Shown in pieces: positions 46,881-57,062 of a stretch of 64,000 nt of DNA; position 1 is the stretch's first letter, and each line of letters begins with the position of its first letter. Under the pieces are notes generated by a model. It saw nothing but the letters and a program-made list of their open reading frames with translations, made no database searches and had not been told where the DNA came from. Source of the stretch: Batkoa obscura (taxonomy: Eukaryota > Entomophthoromycota > Entomophthoromycetes > Entomophthorales > Batkoaceae); assembly GCA_030770535.1 (NCBI GenBank), contig JASVEC010000030.1:310001-374000 (forward strand), written 5' to 3'. Position numbers and translations under genes: made by a program.

Positions 46881-48599
46881 TTAATGTTTACTTTTGCATT
46901 TTTGCTTTTTAGAAATTTTAGTTTGTTCGTAAATCCCTTTAGAAACATCAGATGAATCACCAGAGTTCATGCTATATCCTGGAATAGCGGTAGGTTTTTC
47001 ACCAGCAACTTCACTAGCTGTTTGAGGGCTAGTTTGAGATTTAGTAGCAGCTGAAGTTACTGAACTAGCTCCAATTCCAATACTAATTTCAGTTGTTGAA
47101 TTAATCATAGTTTTGCTAACAACTTCAGTTGGCATGCCAGCACTAGCTTTGGTACTAGTTTCGGTACTACTCATAGTTATTGAATTAGCACTAGTGCTCG
47201 TAGCAGTGGATTTTATATCACTTTGAAGTTCACTCTTTGATAAACCAGGGCAAGATTTTAAATCCTTTTTTGAAGGTAAAGCTACCTTACTAGCGAATCC
47301 TTCAAAATCACATTGGGCTCCTCTATTCACTGCATTTTGCATAATAACAGAACTGCGTACAGTAGAGTTACAAAATGAAAATGGACCATAAACAGCTTTC
47401 ACAGTATCAGTAGAAACATCATCACAAGCTCCGTTGGCACAAGTGTAACCAAAGATTTTACCTAGTTTTTCACCACTTTCTTTCAATAAACCTTTAGAGT
47501 TGATTTGACATTCAACGGATTGTAAAGCACAAGCACAAACATCATCTGATGGTGTTAATGGGAGCTTTTCAGAAGCTTTCCAGGTTTCGCTAATAGCAGG
47601 ACATTTGACAGTTTTGATTTCTGGAGTATAAGCACTTTTTTTAATTAACTTTGGCTTAGCTTCAGAATAATGTTTCTTTACTACTTCAAAGTCAGGTAAT
47701 AGATCTACTTTATCACCATTGATCTTAACTAAACCATAGTCATTATCTTCTTGACTATATTCATAAACAATACCACCAGAAAGTACTTCACTCATCTCTT
47801 TATAAAGTGCTCTAGCGTCCCCAAAGCTTCTTGGTTTAACTACATTACAGCCATATTCAGATAGAATACTTGGGATACCCAATTCTGCCATTTCTTTGAC
47901 TTTGATATCATAGCCTGATTTTTGCATATCAGACTCACCACACCAAGAATAGATATTAATACCATAAAAATCAGCTTTATCTTCTTGTTTGCCACAAGCA
48001 AAGAAATCTTGAACATTCTTACGAATAGCTGGGTCATCATTGTTAGCATAGCCAACAGGAATGGCACGGGGTTTAGTTTTGATGTAAGCTTTAATATCTC
48101 TCAAAGCGGCTTTAACATGGGCTGAAGAAGGAGTGTTTGTTTTATCATTATTAACTTCATTACCAGCAAAGAATCCAAGTACATTATTATACTTGGAAAA
48201 CACATCAATCTTTTGTTTATAAAAATTATACACGGTAGTATCATAAGCTGGCTGATTACGATTAATTGAAACATCAGGGGTTGGAAGATCTAATAACACA
48301 TAGATACCAGCTTCATCTAACAATTTCATACACTCATCATGGCTCTTATTACTATAAGTTTCATACACACGAATGGTATTAGTACCTAAAGCTTTTAAAT
48401 GTGGTATATCCCTTTTGCAGCCAGCAACATCAGCTAAAGGATCATAATTACCTCCAGCCCTTGGCTGATAAGCTACACCTTTCATGAAGAATTGATCTCC
48501 AGTTACTGAATCAAAGAACTTGGAGCCTTTAATCTCAATGGGGTTTAAGGCAAACAATAAGCTTGGAAGAGTAAGGTAATAAAATAAAGTTGGAATCAT
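46881..48599 (-). CDS. GH72 beta-1,3-glucanosyltransferase with X8 module, copy A, 572 aa, no GPI tail
   Basis: The signal peptide MIPTLFYYLTLPSLLFA is followed by the GH72 catalytic domain: GVAYQPRAGGNYDPLAD, acid/base E148 in FFAGNEVN and nucleophile E248 in ILSEYGCN. A Cys-rich X8/CBM43 module follows (residues ~352-440, CACALQSVECQINSKG ... RGAQCDFEGFA). This order is that of the Gas1/Gel/Phr GH72+ subfamily, which elongates beta-1,3-glucan in the cell wall. After the X8 module there is a ~105-aa Ser/Thr-rich tail. It ends in basic residues (KKQKCKSKH) with no hydrophobic GPI signal, so the enzyme may be secreted or wall-trapped. 1365 bp are nearly identical to copy B (57063-58445). Confidence 0.92.
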   Translation of the reverse strand: MIPTLFYYLTLPSLLFALNPIEIKGSKFFDSVTGDQFFMKGVAYQPRAGGNYDPLADVAGCKRDIPHLKALGTNTIRVYETYSNKSHDECMKLLDEAGIYVLLDLPTPDVSINRNQPAYDTTVYNFYKQKIDVFSKYNNVLGFFAGNEVNNDKTNTPSSAHVKAALRDIKAYIKTKPRAIPVGYANNDDPAIRKNVQDFFACGKQEDKADFYGINIYSWCGESDMQKSGYDIKVKEMAELGIPSILSEYGCNVVKPRSFGDARALYKEMSEVLSGGIVYEYSQEDNDYGLVKINGDKVDLLPDFEVVKKHYSEAKPKLIKKSAYTPEIKTVKCPAISETWKASEKLPLTPSDDVCACALQSVECQINSKGLLKESGEKLGKIFGYTCANGACDDVSTDTVKAVYGPFSFCNSTVRSSVIMQNAVNRGAQCDFEGFASKVALPSKKDLKSCPGLSKSELQSDIKSTATSTSANSITMSSTETSTKASAGMPTEVVSKTMINSTTEISIGIGASSVTSAATKSQTSPQTASEVAGEKPTAIPGYSMNSGDSSDVSKGIYEQTKISKKQKCKSKH

Positions 48600-50297
48600 T
48601 GTTCAGTTGATCAGCTATGAGCTTTTTAATATTAAGTTATGTAAAGTACAAATGTATAAAGTAGTTTGTTGATTTAGCATCTATTTAGCCTCCCTTTATA
48701 TATACTCATCCTTTATATTTTTTAAATAGATTTCAACTACTTTATTTAGCAGTTACCAATTCCCCTTTTGCTTGGCTCAAATTTTATAATTTTTGGCAAA
48801 TTTGTAGTCCTCATTATTAAATTATATTGGATTTAATCAAACTAGGTAATTCTATCAAGCGTAAATCTAATAATTATATGATTTCACAATAAAATAGTTG
48901 TAATGTTCTCTACCTTAATATGAAGTTACTGTTGGTCTTATAGTCTTATCCAAATACCCAGATAATTTGAAATCTGATTATAAGTTGCAGTGTTCTTTAA
49001 CTCAACACAAGCCTAATGGTGATTTCATAGTCTTATTTGAATAAGTTATAGTTGGTTTATAAGTTATAATATTTCTGAATACATATCTCTTATAATACCC
49101 TTCCATACTTAAGAACTCTCTACTTCCTCCCAATACACCTCACCCTGATTCTAAATTCAATTTTTTAAACTAATAAATAGTATAAGACTTATTCTTAAAA
49201 TTTGAAAAAGTTATCTAATGATATCAATTTACTATTGGACTTGTGTCCTATTTGAGCACTTGAGTGTTTGGTATCTGCTTATAAGTCGTAATATTCTCTA
49301 CTTCGGTATAAATTTATTGTTGATCTTGTAGCTTTATTTGAATGTGAATAATTTAGAGTCTATTTATAAGTCCCTATTAATTATGAATCGCAGACTAATC
49401 AATTAGTTAAGCTTGATTAATTTTTAATAGCGCCTAAAAATAATTACCTTATTTGTTATATTTTAACTCGCTAAACAAAGCAGTAATAGTCTGAATTTAA
49501 AAAAAATAGTAATAGATTGAATATCAAAAATAATATAATTGCCAACATAAATAAACTAATATTATAAAATAATGTAAGCTTATAATAGCAAAGTCATTAT
49601 TTAACATATAAACTTATTTTTATTAAACACTTCTGATAAAAGGTTACCAACAAAAAATGAATATAATTTAATATTATTCTTAATTGCAAATCAAATAACA
49701 GTATTATATTATTATCACCTATTATAGTGACCTCACAAAGTTTCGCCAAATTTCAAGTATCTAATTTTAAACACTGATTTCTCAGTATTAGTAATTAAAA
49801 ATCCATATTTTTTTACGCTTTTATTTGGTAGGTATCTTTTAATACGTGTATAGAATATAGTTTTCATATATTCAATATCGAATAAAATATATAAATTTAT
49901 TTAAAAAGTAAAAAATATAATAGCTTTTGAGCATACTGTATATTATATTACTAATCAAGTTTCTCATATAATTTCTTTTTCCATTTTATAATGAAAGGCC
50001 TATTATATTCCAAGGCCTTGAGAATTTGATCAGCCACGGATAGTCATTTTCATTACATATTTCAGTACATTGTTCCAAGCTATCAAATGTACTTTAATTC
50101 GGTAGCCACCATATATATACTTTTTACGGGATTCTATGTAGAGTCGTGATATTATCGAATAAAACGTCCTCAACAACCCCTTTATTCTTTGGTTCAGAAG
50201 AACCTTGGGAGTAGGCTATGATCCGAAACTAATATGGCTATCACTTTATCAATTAATCGATCAATAGCTTATTGATCTAGACTGGAAATAAATAAAT
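48600..50297. other. 5' flank of GH72 copy A, homologous to the flank of copy B
   Basis: About 48604-49740 aligns with 58450-59500, but with heavy divergence. Shared blocks include ACTCATCCTTT, CTTTATTTRGYAGTT, AAATTTGTRGTYCTCATTAT and a segment near 49570/59335 (AATAACGTAAGCT-like). No gene is seen. The remainder to 50297 is AT-rich with no recognised feature. Confidence 0.6.
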
Positions 50298-50395
50298 GGG
50301 GATGTATTTTTGTATTTAAGAATTTTACCAACAATTTTTCCACTCAAATAGCGCTTAAAAAATGGAAAAAATAATGAAGTCAAAAAAACACTCCC
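50298..50395 (+). mobile_element. MITE, GGGG-TGT family, near consensus
   Basis: GGGGATGT to CACTCCC with the intact TAGCGCTTA centre. Perfect AAAT duplication at 50294-50297 and 50396-50399. Confidence 0.92.
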
Positions 50396-50750
50396 AAATG
50401 AATAGTAGGAATTAAGTAATTAGTATGAATTTATTATTTGGTTTGTTTAACATTGGCTAAAAGCTGAATTTTTTTTGAAAGTGTGTGTCTAAGGCAATGC
50501 TTATTACATCAACTCAATAGTTATTGAGGAAGAACTTAATTAGAAGAAATCATGAGCTAGGGGACTATAATAACTATTATGAAAGTGATCATTTTAAAGA
50601 TGAGATAACGAATATGTGACTATGGCTTTCCTATTAAATTATGAATAATATAAATGCAAGTTATATAATTTTATGTATTTTCACTTGATATTTGTGCTTT
50701 TAAATCAATTAATAAATATAAGAAACAGGGCCAATTTAACCTTTATATTT
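50396..50750. other. spacer, nothing seen
   Basis: AT-rich DNA between two MITEs. Confidence 0.45.
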
Positions 50751-50849
50751 GGGGATGTATTTTTGTATTTGAGAATTTTACTAACAATTTTTCCACTTAA
50801 ATAGCGCTTGAAAGATGGAAAAAATGATGAAGCCAAAAAAAACATCCCC
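50751..50849 (+). mobile_element. MITE, same family, near consensus
   Basis: GGGGATGT to ACATCCCC. Perfect ATTT duplication at 50747-50750 and 50850-50853. Confidence 0.92.
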
Positions 50850-51064
50850 ATTTACTTGAAAGCTATCAACTTCACCCAATAGACGCGCAGTATCTTACAG
50901 GGTTGATATGACTTTTGTGGCCACTTTTGAAAAAGTTATAATTATATTAAAAAATAGAAAACAAAAACTAGTATAACACTGTTAAGGATTGATTTTAAAA
51001 TGTCATAGACTGTTAGAACTATTAATACTAAAACAAAAGCTTACTAATATATATCTCTTTATTT

Positions 51065-51249
51065 ATAGATTTTACTAATAATTTTTTTACTGAAATAACA
51101 TTTGGGGATGTATTTTTGTGTTTAAGAATTTTACTGATAATTTTTCCACGCAAATAGCGCTTAAAAGATGGAAAAAGTAATGAAGCCAAAAAAAACACTC
51201 CCATTTAAAAAATGAAAAAAGTGATAAAACTAAAAAAATACTTTTACAC
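51065..51249 (+). mobile_element. older MITE split by a younger one
   Basis: 51065-51103 (AGATTTTACTAATAATTTTT ... TGAAATAACATTT) is the left-centre of a MITE. 51203-51240 (TTTAAAAAATGAAAAAAGTG ... AAACTAAAAAAA) is its right half. The MITE at 51104-51202 is inserted between them. Confidence 0.75.
51104..51202 (+). mobile_element. MITE, same family, nested in an older copy
   Basis: GGGGATGT to CACTCCC, near consensus. Perfect ATTT duplication at 51100-51103 and 51203-51206. Confidence 0.92.
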
Positions 51250-51592
51250 AGGAATGTCCAAATTAGTTTCAGAATTTAGTTAAAAATAAATATTATTAAA
51301 GCTTACTATTATTATTAATAAACTCAATCAATCAATGTATAAAATTAGTACTTTAAAGGAGACAAGGAATAAAACCAACAAGTAGTATTAGTATCAACTA
51401 TAACTTTAGTATTTTTTTGGTAAATATAAAAGTTTTGGATTTGATGTAAGTAAAAATCAATATAATTATTTATAAATAATTAATAACGATAGAATATTAA
51501 TATTATAAGCTATTATTGAAAATATAAATTAATGAATAAATCAAAATTATTATATAATATTTACTAGATAGTCCAACTATTTATCAAGATTT
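51250..51592 (+). mobile_element. decayed 5' fragment of the 3665-type transposon
   Basis: Begins with a worn end (GGAATGTCCAAATTAG then TTTCAGAATT, compare 3665-3690). It then jumps to a worn copy of about 4150-4455 of the transposase coding region, including TATCAACTATARCTTYAGTA and ending ATTTATCAAGATTT. It is much more diverged than the 51593-54030 copy and stops exactly where that copy begins. Confidence 0.8.
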
Positions 51593-54030
51593 GGGGATGT
51601 TTGAATTAGTTTGATTATTTTACTCAATTTTTAAATATTTTGTATTTTAAAAACTTCGCTTAAAATTCTATAAAAACAAATTTTTTATTAAAACAAAGGT
51701 TCCCAGACACAGTTCTAAATTATTCTATTATAGCTTATACTGTAATTTAGCTGAATTTTTAATAGATCTTAAATACATATTCTTATAAAACTTTATTGAG
51801 AAACATCTATTATCGACTGCTTTACAACCAACATTATAGATTTGTTATTAAATAAATAAATGTATTTAATACTACAATTACATTATTAATATATTGGTAA
51901 GTTAATAAATACCTGCATGCGAGAGAGTGGTTAACCCTGAAACTATAATTAGCCATCTCTATATAGTACAAGTAATAATAGTTTTTACATATTATTACAA
52001 TTACTTGTTCTTTGATTATTTATTAACTTAGTTATTAATAACTTAAGTAATATTGACATTTAATAATTGATTTCTATCATTTAACAAAGTATTTACCTGT
52101 TTAGTAAATATTGAAATTTTTAAAGTCTCTGTTATTTTCGTAAGATAAGCTAGGATTGATCTTTTAATTTTTGTATTTTCTATAGACTCTATAACTTTAA
52201 TTGTAATCATATCACTTTTTTTTGGTGTATCAGATATTGGATAACAATGTAGTTTATTGTTATGTTTAATAAAGTGTAAATACTTTTTAATACCTTGTAT
52301 TTTTATCATTTTTATTATGTTTTTGTTTCTTCCATACTTTTTAAAAATTATATCTGTTTTCCCATTATTAACAGTTGAGTTATTAATTTTATTATGCTCG
52401 CAAATAAAAGCCTCAAATCTTGAAATTAATTGATTGATATTTTCTATTTTACCTAACGCTTCAAAACTACTTTTTCATTTTGAAAGGTTTCCAAAATGTC
52501 CATCAACTATACTTTCTCCATGATGCTCAGCAAAAAAATTAAGATAACATTCAAATTACTATTTATTTTGTGAATTTCTTTAAACATATAATGTAGGAAC
52601 TCTTGGGATCTAAAATGATTTCCTGTATCTGTCCATATATTAATTTCTGTAAGCTTTTTAAATAAAAGCTCTATAGAGATTAAATCGATCAAACAATCTC
52701 CCCCATATGCTAAATCATGATTTAATATTTCAGATAAATAATCAAAGTAAATTTTGGCTATTGTTTTATCATCTTTTAAATATAAAACACCAAAACCTAA
52801 TACTGATATAGCTTGTTTATTATAATAATCTAAATTTATTAAATCTGGTCTTGTTCCTATTTCCATATTTTGTTTAAAATCTAAAACTACTATACGACTT
52901 CTATTGTTTAATTTTTTAATAGTTTCATTAAATGTGTTCTTTTGGGTATCAGCATAGAATAAATTTTCAATAAACAAGAAAAATTATACAAATCACATAA
53001 ATTTTATCTTTGCTTTATTTTTATTTCTGTATTTATTTTATCTTCAAATAGTTTTTTTCTAACTGTATACTGGGCACATATATTATATAGATCCGTTTTT
53101 CTTGCTGGATTTTTGAAATTACTTGGTATATATTTAAAAAATGTTGACCTAGTTACTGCTTTATCTTTTAAATCATTAAAATATTTACTATATATCATTC
53201 TTCTACTTTTATTTAATATATATATGTTATCTGATGAATATTTACTATCGTTATTTTTTTATTAAATCTTGATGAAATAGTTGAATCATTTAGTAAATAT
53301 TGTATGATAGTTTCAATTTGGTCATCTTTAATTTCTTTTGTATTTTTAATAATAGGTTGTAATGTTGATGTTTTATTATTATTACTTATTTTTGAATAAT
53401 CACATTGATTTTTATTTATATTAAACCCAAAACTTTTGCATTTATCAAAAGAATATACTAAAGCTATAGTGGATAATAACGCTACTTGTTGATTTTTATT
53501 TCCTGTTTTCCCCAAAGCACTAATATTATACATTGCTTGATTAAGTTTATTATTATCGATAGTAAACTTTGATAATATATCTTTTCTTTGTTTTGTTTTA
53601 TTGTAAAATTCTATAAACCTTGGGTTGTTATAAGTAGCTCTTAAAATTGATGTAAATGAATTACAATATTTACATTGTGTACTCCTCCCTATTGTATTGA
53701 AATTTTCAAAAATTCCATTTCGAAGTTTAGTTATGGAAGTTTGCATTTTGTTTTTATTTCAATAAAAAATAAAGTCAAATAACTGTATTTATATAATTAT
53801 ATAATTGTATAGTTATATATTATGCATCTATTAAATATCTAATAGAAATAACATAAAACATATAGTTAGGGAAATTAACTATTTAAGAAAAGGAAACAAT
53901 TAAAATAAGTTTTAAATATAGAGATTTGATTTAGGCTTTTTAGATTTAACGTCACACTAGACACAAATTTTAAAATTTTAAAATTTGGATTAACTTCTAA
54001 GTAAATTCTGAAACCAATTCGGACAACCCC
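51593..54030 (-). mobile_element. second near-full-length copy of the 3665-type transposon, inactive
   Basis: Runs from GGGGATGTTTGAATTAG to GGACAACCCC, 2438 bp against 2464 for the whole copy. Flanking tetranucleotides are ATTT and ATAT (one mismatch). The transposase region (53746 down to 52043) is clearly alignable along its length but is cut into four frames: 53746-53213, 53198-53004, 52977-52507 and 52309-52043. The breaks are a one-base loss in an A-run, a deletion around the KINTAKNK segment and further lesions near 52500 and 52310. It is oriented opposite to the copy at 3665. Confidence 0.9.
52043..53746 (-). pseudogene. transposase remnant
   Basis: The start MQTSITKLRNGIFENFNTIG matches the intact protein nearly residue for residue. 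The catalytic segments VLDFKQNMEIGTRPD and WTDTGNHFRSQEFL are still readable. At least three frame changes and one internal deletion make it non-functional. By eye, most residues in the readable parts agree with the intact copy, which suggests recent decay. Confidence 0.88.
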
Positions 54031-54057
54031 ATATGTTTGCTTTTTGACAAAATATAT

Positions 54058-54156
54058 GAGGATGTTTTTTTTGGCTTCATCACTTTTTCCACCTTTTAAC
54101 CACTATTTGAACGAAAAAATTGTTAGTAAAATTCTTAAACACAAAAACACATCCTC
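54058..54156 (-). mobile_element. MITE, GGGG-TGT family
   Basis: GAGGATGT ... ACATCCTC. Perfect ATAT duplication at 54054-54057 and 54157-54160. It lies 27 bp from the transposon end at 54030. Confidence 0.9.
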
Positions 54157-54298
54157 ATATGCAATGTCTTTTGATTTTTATTCACTTGTTTCATTTTTAT
54201 GTAGCATAAAATTTTAAAAATGATTAGACATTTCAATAAGAAACTATACAAAATCAACAAAATACAATAAGCAAAGCTTGTTTATATACCTGTTTATT

Positions 54299-54763
54299 TT
54301 GTGAAATACCGCTTTGTCAGCTCCATGGTTAAATATAGCATAATAGTCATTTAAGTTGTCATATTCTTGAGGTCAGAGACAATCAACCCCATGCTCTTAT
54401 TTTAATTTTCTATGAGGATTTTTACCTTCGCCCCAAAGAATATTATCCTCTCATATTGGTATTTATACTTGTCGAAATATAAAAGAGATTCTAGAACATA
54501 GTAGCTCGAGGCTTTTCAACTGAATTATTCCTTGATACCTCTTACCTTTAATAAAGTCACTAAATATTCTTAATAGTATTTTACATAAATTTTACATTAG
54601 TATTGTCTATTTTATTTGTCTTACATAGTCTATAGCATGTTACATGCTATTCTTCATAATTCAAGTCTATCTTAGTCACATAAACTAGGACTTTTCGACT
54701 TACAGCTAGTCAACCAAGAAAGAATTACTTTTGACTCCAACTACTGAGTATCAGATTTCACAA
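54299..54763 (+). repeat. dispersed repeat B, copy 2 (solo-LTR-like)
   Basis: Begins TGTGAAATACCGCTTTGTC and ends GAGTATCAGATTTCACA. It aligns with 7716-8072 but has about 110 extra bases near its start (54330-54440). Inside are TATAAAAGAGATTC and TAATAAAGTCAC. See copy 1 for the alternative readings. Confidence 0.6.
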
Positions 54764-54939
54764 TTTAAAAAAATGCTAGATGTTAAAAATTGAGCTTTTA
54801 ATAATAAATTAGATATCAAAACTTTTTTTTAATATATACTGCTATTGTAGCTTTAATAATATTAATATTTTACAACATTTTTGATAAAAATAAATAATAA
54901 TATTAAACTAATTTTTAAAATATTATTGCAACTTTTATT

Positions 54940-55019
54940 CTTTATTCTTTATTTTTTATTTTTTAAGTGCTATTAAGTAAAAAAACTACTAATGAAATTA
55001 TTAAACAAAAAATACATCT
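54940..55019 (-). mobile_element. worn MITE, GGGG-TGT family
   Basis: Retains TTTTTTAAGTGCTATTAAGT and the AAACAAAAAATACATCTTT end. The left end is lost in T-rich DNA. Confidence 0.6.
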
Positions 55020-55238
55020 TTATATATATAATTTTATTATAATATTATCTAAATATTGCTTTGGTTATTTAAATTGTTTAATAATAATGCTATAATTATA
55101 CCATTAAATTTTAGTTTAGTTTCATATTTGTTTAAAATTACATATTTAAATAAGAACTTTTTTAATAAGGACTTTTTTATTTTTACTTTATTTTTTAAGT
55201 TGAAAAAATTTTAAAGCTTTAAAAACTTTTTTAGTATA

Positions 55239-55333
55239 CAAGTGTGTTCTTTTGATTTTATCACTTTCTTTATCTTTTAAGCATTATTTAAGCAGAAAAA
55301 CTTTTATTAAAACCCTTAAACAAAAAAATATTT
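55239..55333 (-). mobile_element. worn MITE, same family
   Basis: CAAGTGTGTTCTTTTGATTT, TATCTTTTAAGCATTATTTA and TTAAACAAAAAAATATTT are recognisable. No clear target duplication. Confidence 0.65.
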
Positions 55334-55424
55334 AAATACACCATAAAACGTTAATATTTTTTACTTTAAAATGTATGTAGTATCTTTGAACTAAAACGTA
55401 TATTATTAACTTATTTAAATAAAT

Positions 55425-55520
55425 GAGGATGTTTTTTTTGATTTCGTTGCTTTTCCATCTTTAAACGCTATTTGAGTGGAAAGATTGTTAGTAGAATCTT
55501 TAAACAAAAAATACATCTCC
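55425..55520 (-). mobile_element. MITE, same family
   Basis: GAGGATGT ... ACATCTCC. Perfect AAAT duplication at 55421-55424 and 55521-55524. Confidence 0.9.
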
Positions 55521-56047
55521 AAATACAAAAGTTATTTATGAAGTTATATTTTAATTAAAAATATTTTAAATAAAATAGTGCTATTTATATAAGTTAATTT
55601 AAATAGTATATTTTTAACTAAAACAATACAATTCTAGAAATAACAACCTTTATATTTATAATAAGTCTGCATTATAATATCAAAATTACATTTATAAATA
55701 AGCTGATTATAAATAGTTTGGTTTAGAAATAAAAATTTTAAAATAAAAAATATTAACATTTTATATGATTATATTAAGCTAAAAGTTCTACTAGCCAATT
55801 TAATAATTAGTTAATTAAATTACCATAGATTTAAATTTTATAAATGATATAAATCTGAAATTACAAAATTAATTTTTTTTAAAATCTTAATAAGAAAAAA
55901 AAAATCTATAAATTATTCTATTTTAACTTTTTTAAAATTTTACTACGTTTTGTACTTGTTTGTTTTTAATAAAACTTATTTTTTATTTAACTTTTTGACA
56001 TAAAAACGAATACTCAATTACTTTTTCAACTTATTTTTTTATCATTT
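55521..56047. other. AT-rich spacer, nothing seen
   Basis: Poly-A/T-rich DNA between two MITEs. Confidence 0.45.
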
Positions 56048-56138
56048 AGGGATGTACTTTTTTGTTTAAGTTTACTAACAATTTTTCCACTTAAATAGCA
56101 CCTAAATGAAAAAAGTGATGAGACCAAAAAGCAATCCT
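56048..56138 (+). mobile_element. MITE, same family, partly worn
   Basis: AGGGATGT ... GCAATCCT, with a small deletion at the centre (AGCACCTAAATG). Flanks ATTT and ATAT differ by one base. Confidence 0.8.
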
Positions 56139-56814
56139 ATATAAATTTATTAAAAAAAATTGCAGTTAATCAATTTGATTTTATATTTAGAGACTTTTTG
56201 CCTCTTATTTCTTTTCCTGAACCTTCAAGCACTTAAGATCAACACTTTCAACTTAATAAGCTTACACTCAGAGGCTAATTATATTCTTACTACCCTTTCA
56301 CTTTTATATTAGCTATTACACTTGATATAAATAAAGTATCTCATGATAGATTAGAAAGTATTTGAAATTCAACATAGGTAAAAACTATGTTAAGCCACCA
56401 ATAAAGTACTTTTAAAAATATTTAAAGGTTTAACATTTTTAAATCTAAATTCATTTATATTTTTAACCCTGTATAGGTGTAATTAAATTTGTACTGAAGT
56501 TTTTGTGCAAATTTCAGCAGAGTTACAATTCTGATATGTAGAGTTAGGTTAAGTTTTATTAAAATAAAATACTCAGCATAGAATAAGCTAGACAGCTGCA
56601 TTTAAGAAGTGACCATCCCCTTTCTTTAAAATGTACATTATATCATTCTGGATTAGAATTGTAATCTCTACTGGAACCCACCCAAAACCTCAGCATAAAT
56701 TTAACTACCTATGTTTTTATTTTTTTCATAATTTTAAATATTATAAGTGATTTATTAGTTAACATTTAGCTGAGCTCCTATTTCAATGATTATCGAAAGT
56801 CATCATTATTATAT
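56139..56814. other. spacer, nothing recognised
   Basis: A C/T-rich patch at 56200-56310 and a moderately GC-richer part at 56450-56700 show no gene. Confidence 0.45.
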
Positions 56815-56911
56815 GGGAGTGTTTTTTTTGACTTCATTATTTTTTTCCATTTTTAAGCACTATTTAAGGGAAAAAATTGTTAGTAAAATTCTTAAACAAA
56901 AATACATCCCC
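56815..56911 (-). mobile_element. MITE, same family, near consensus
   Basis: GGGAGTGT ... ACATCCCC. Perfect ATAT duplication at 56811-56814 and 56912-56915. It lies about 150 bp downstream of the GH72 copy B stop. Confidence 0.92.
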
Positions 56912-57062
56912 ATATTTAAATTATAACATTAAAGCCAAAATTTATTCGATCAATAGAGAATAATTTAAATGATATACAGTTAAAATTTATTTTAATGTCC
57001 AGTTTGTGAGCCAACGCTAGTACTGGTGGTAATAGAATTTATCTCGTTTTGAACTTCATTCC

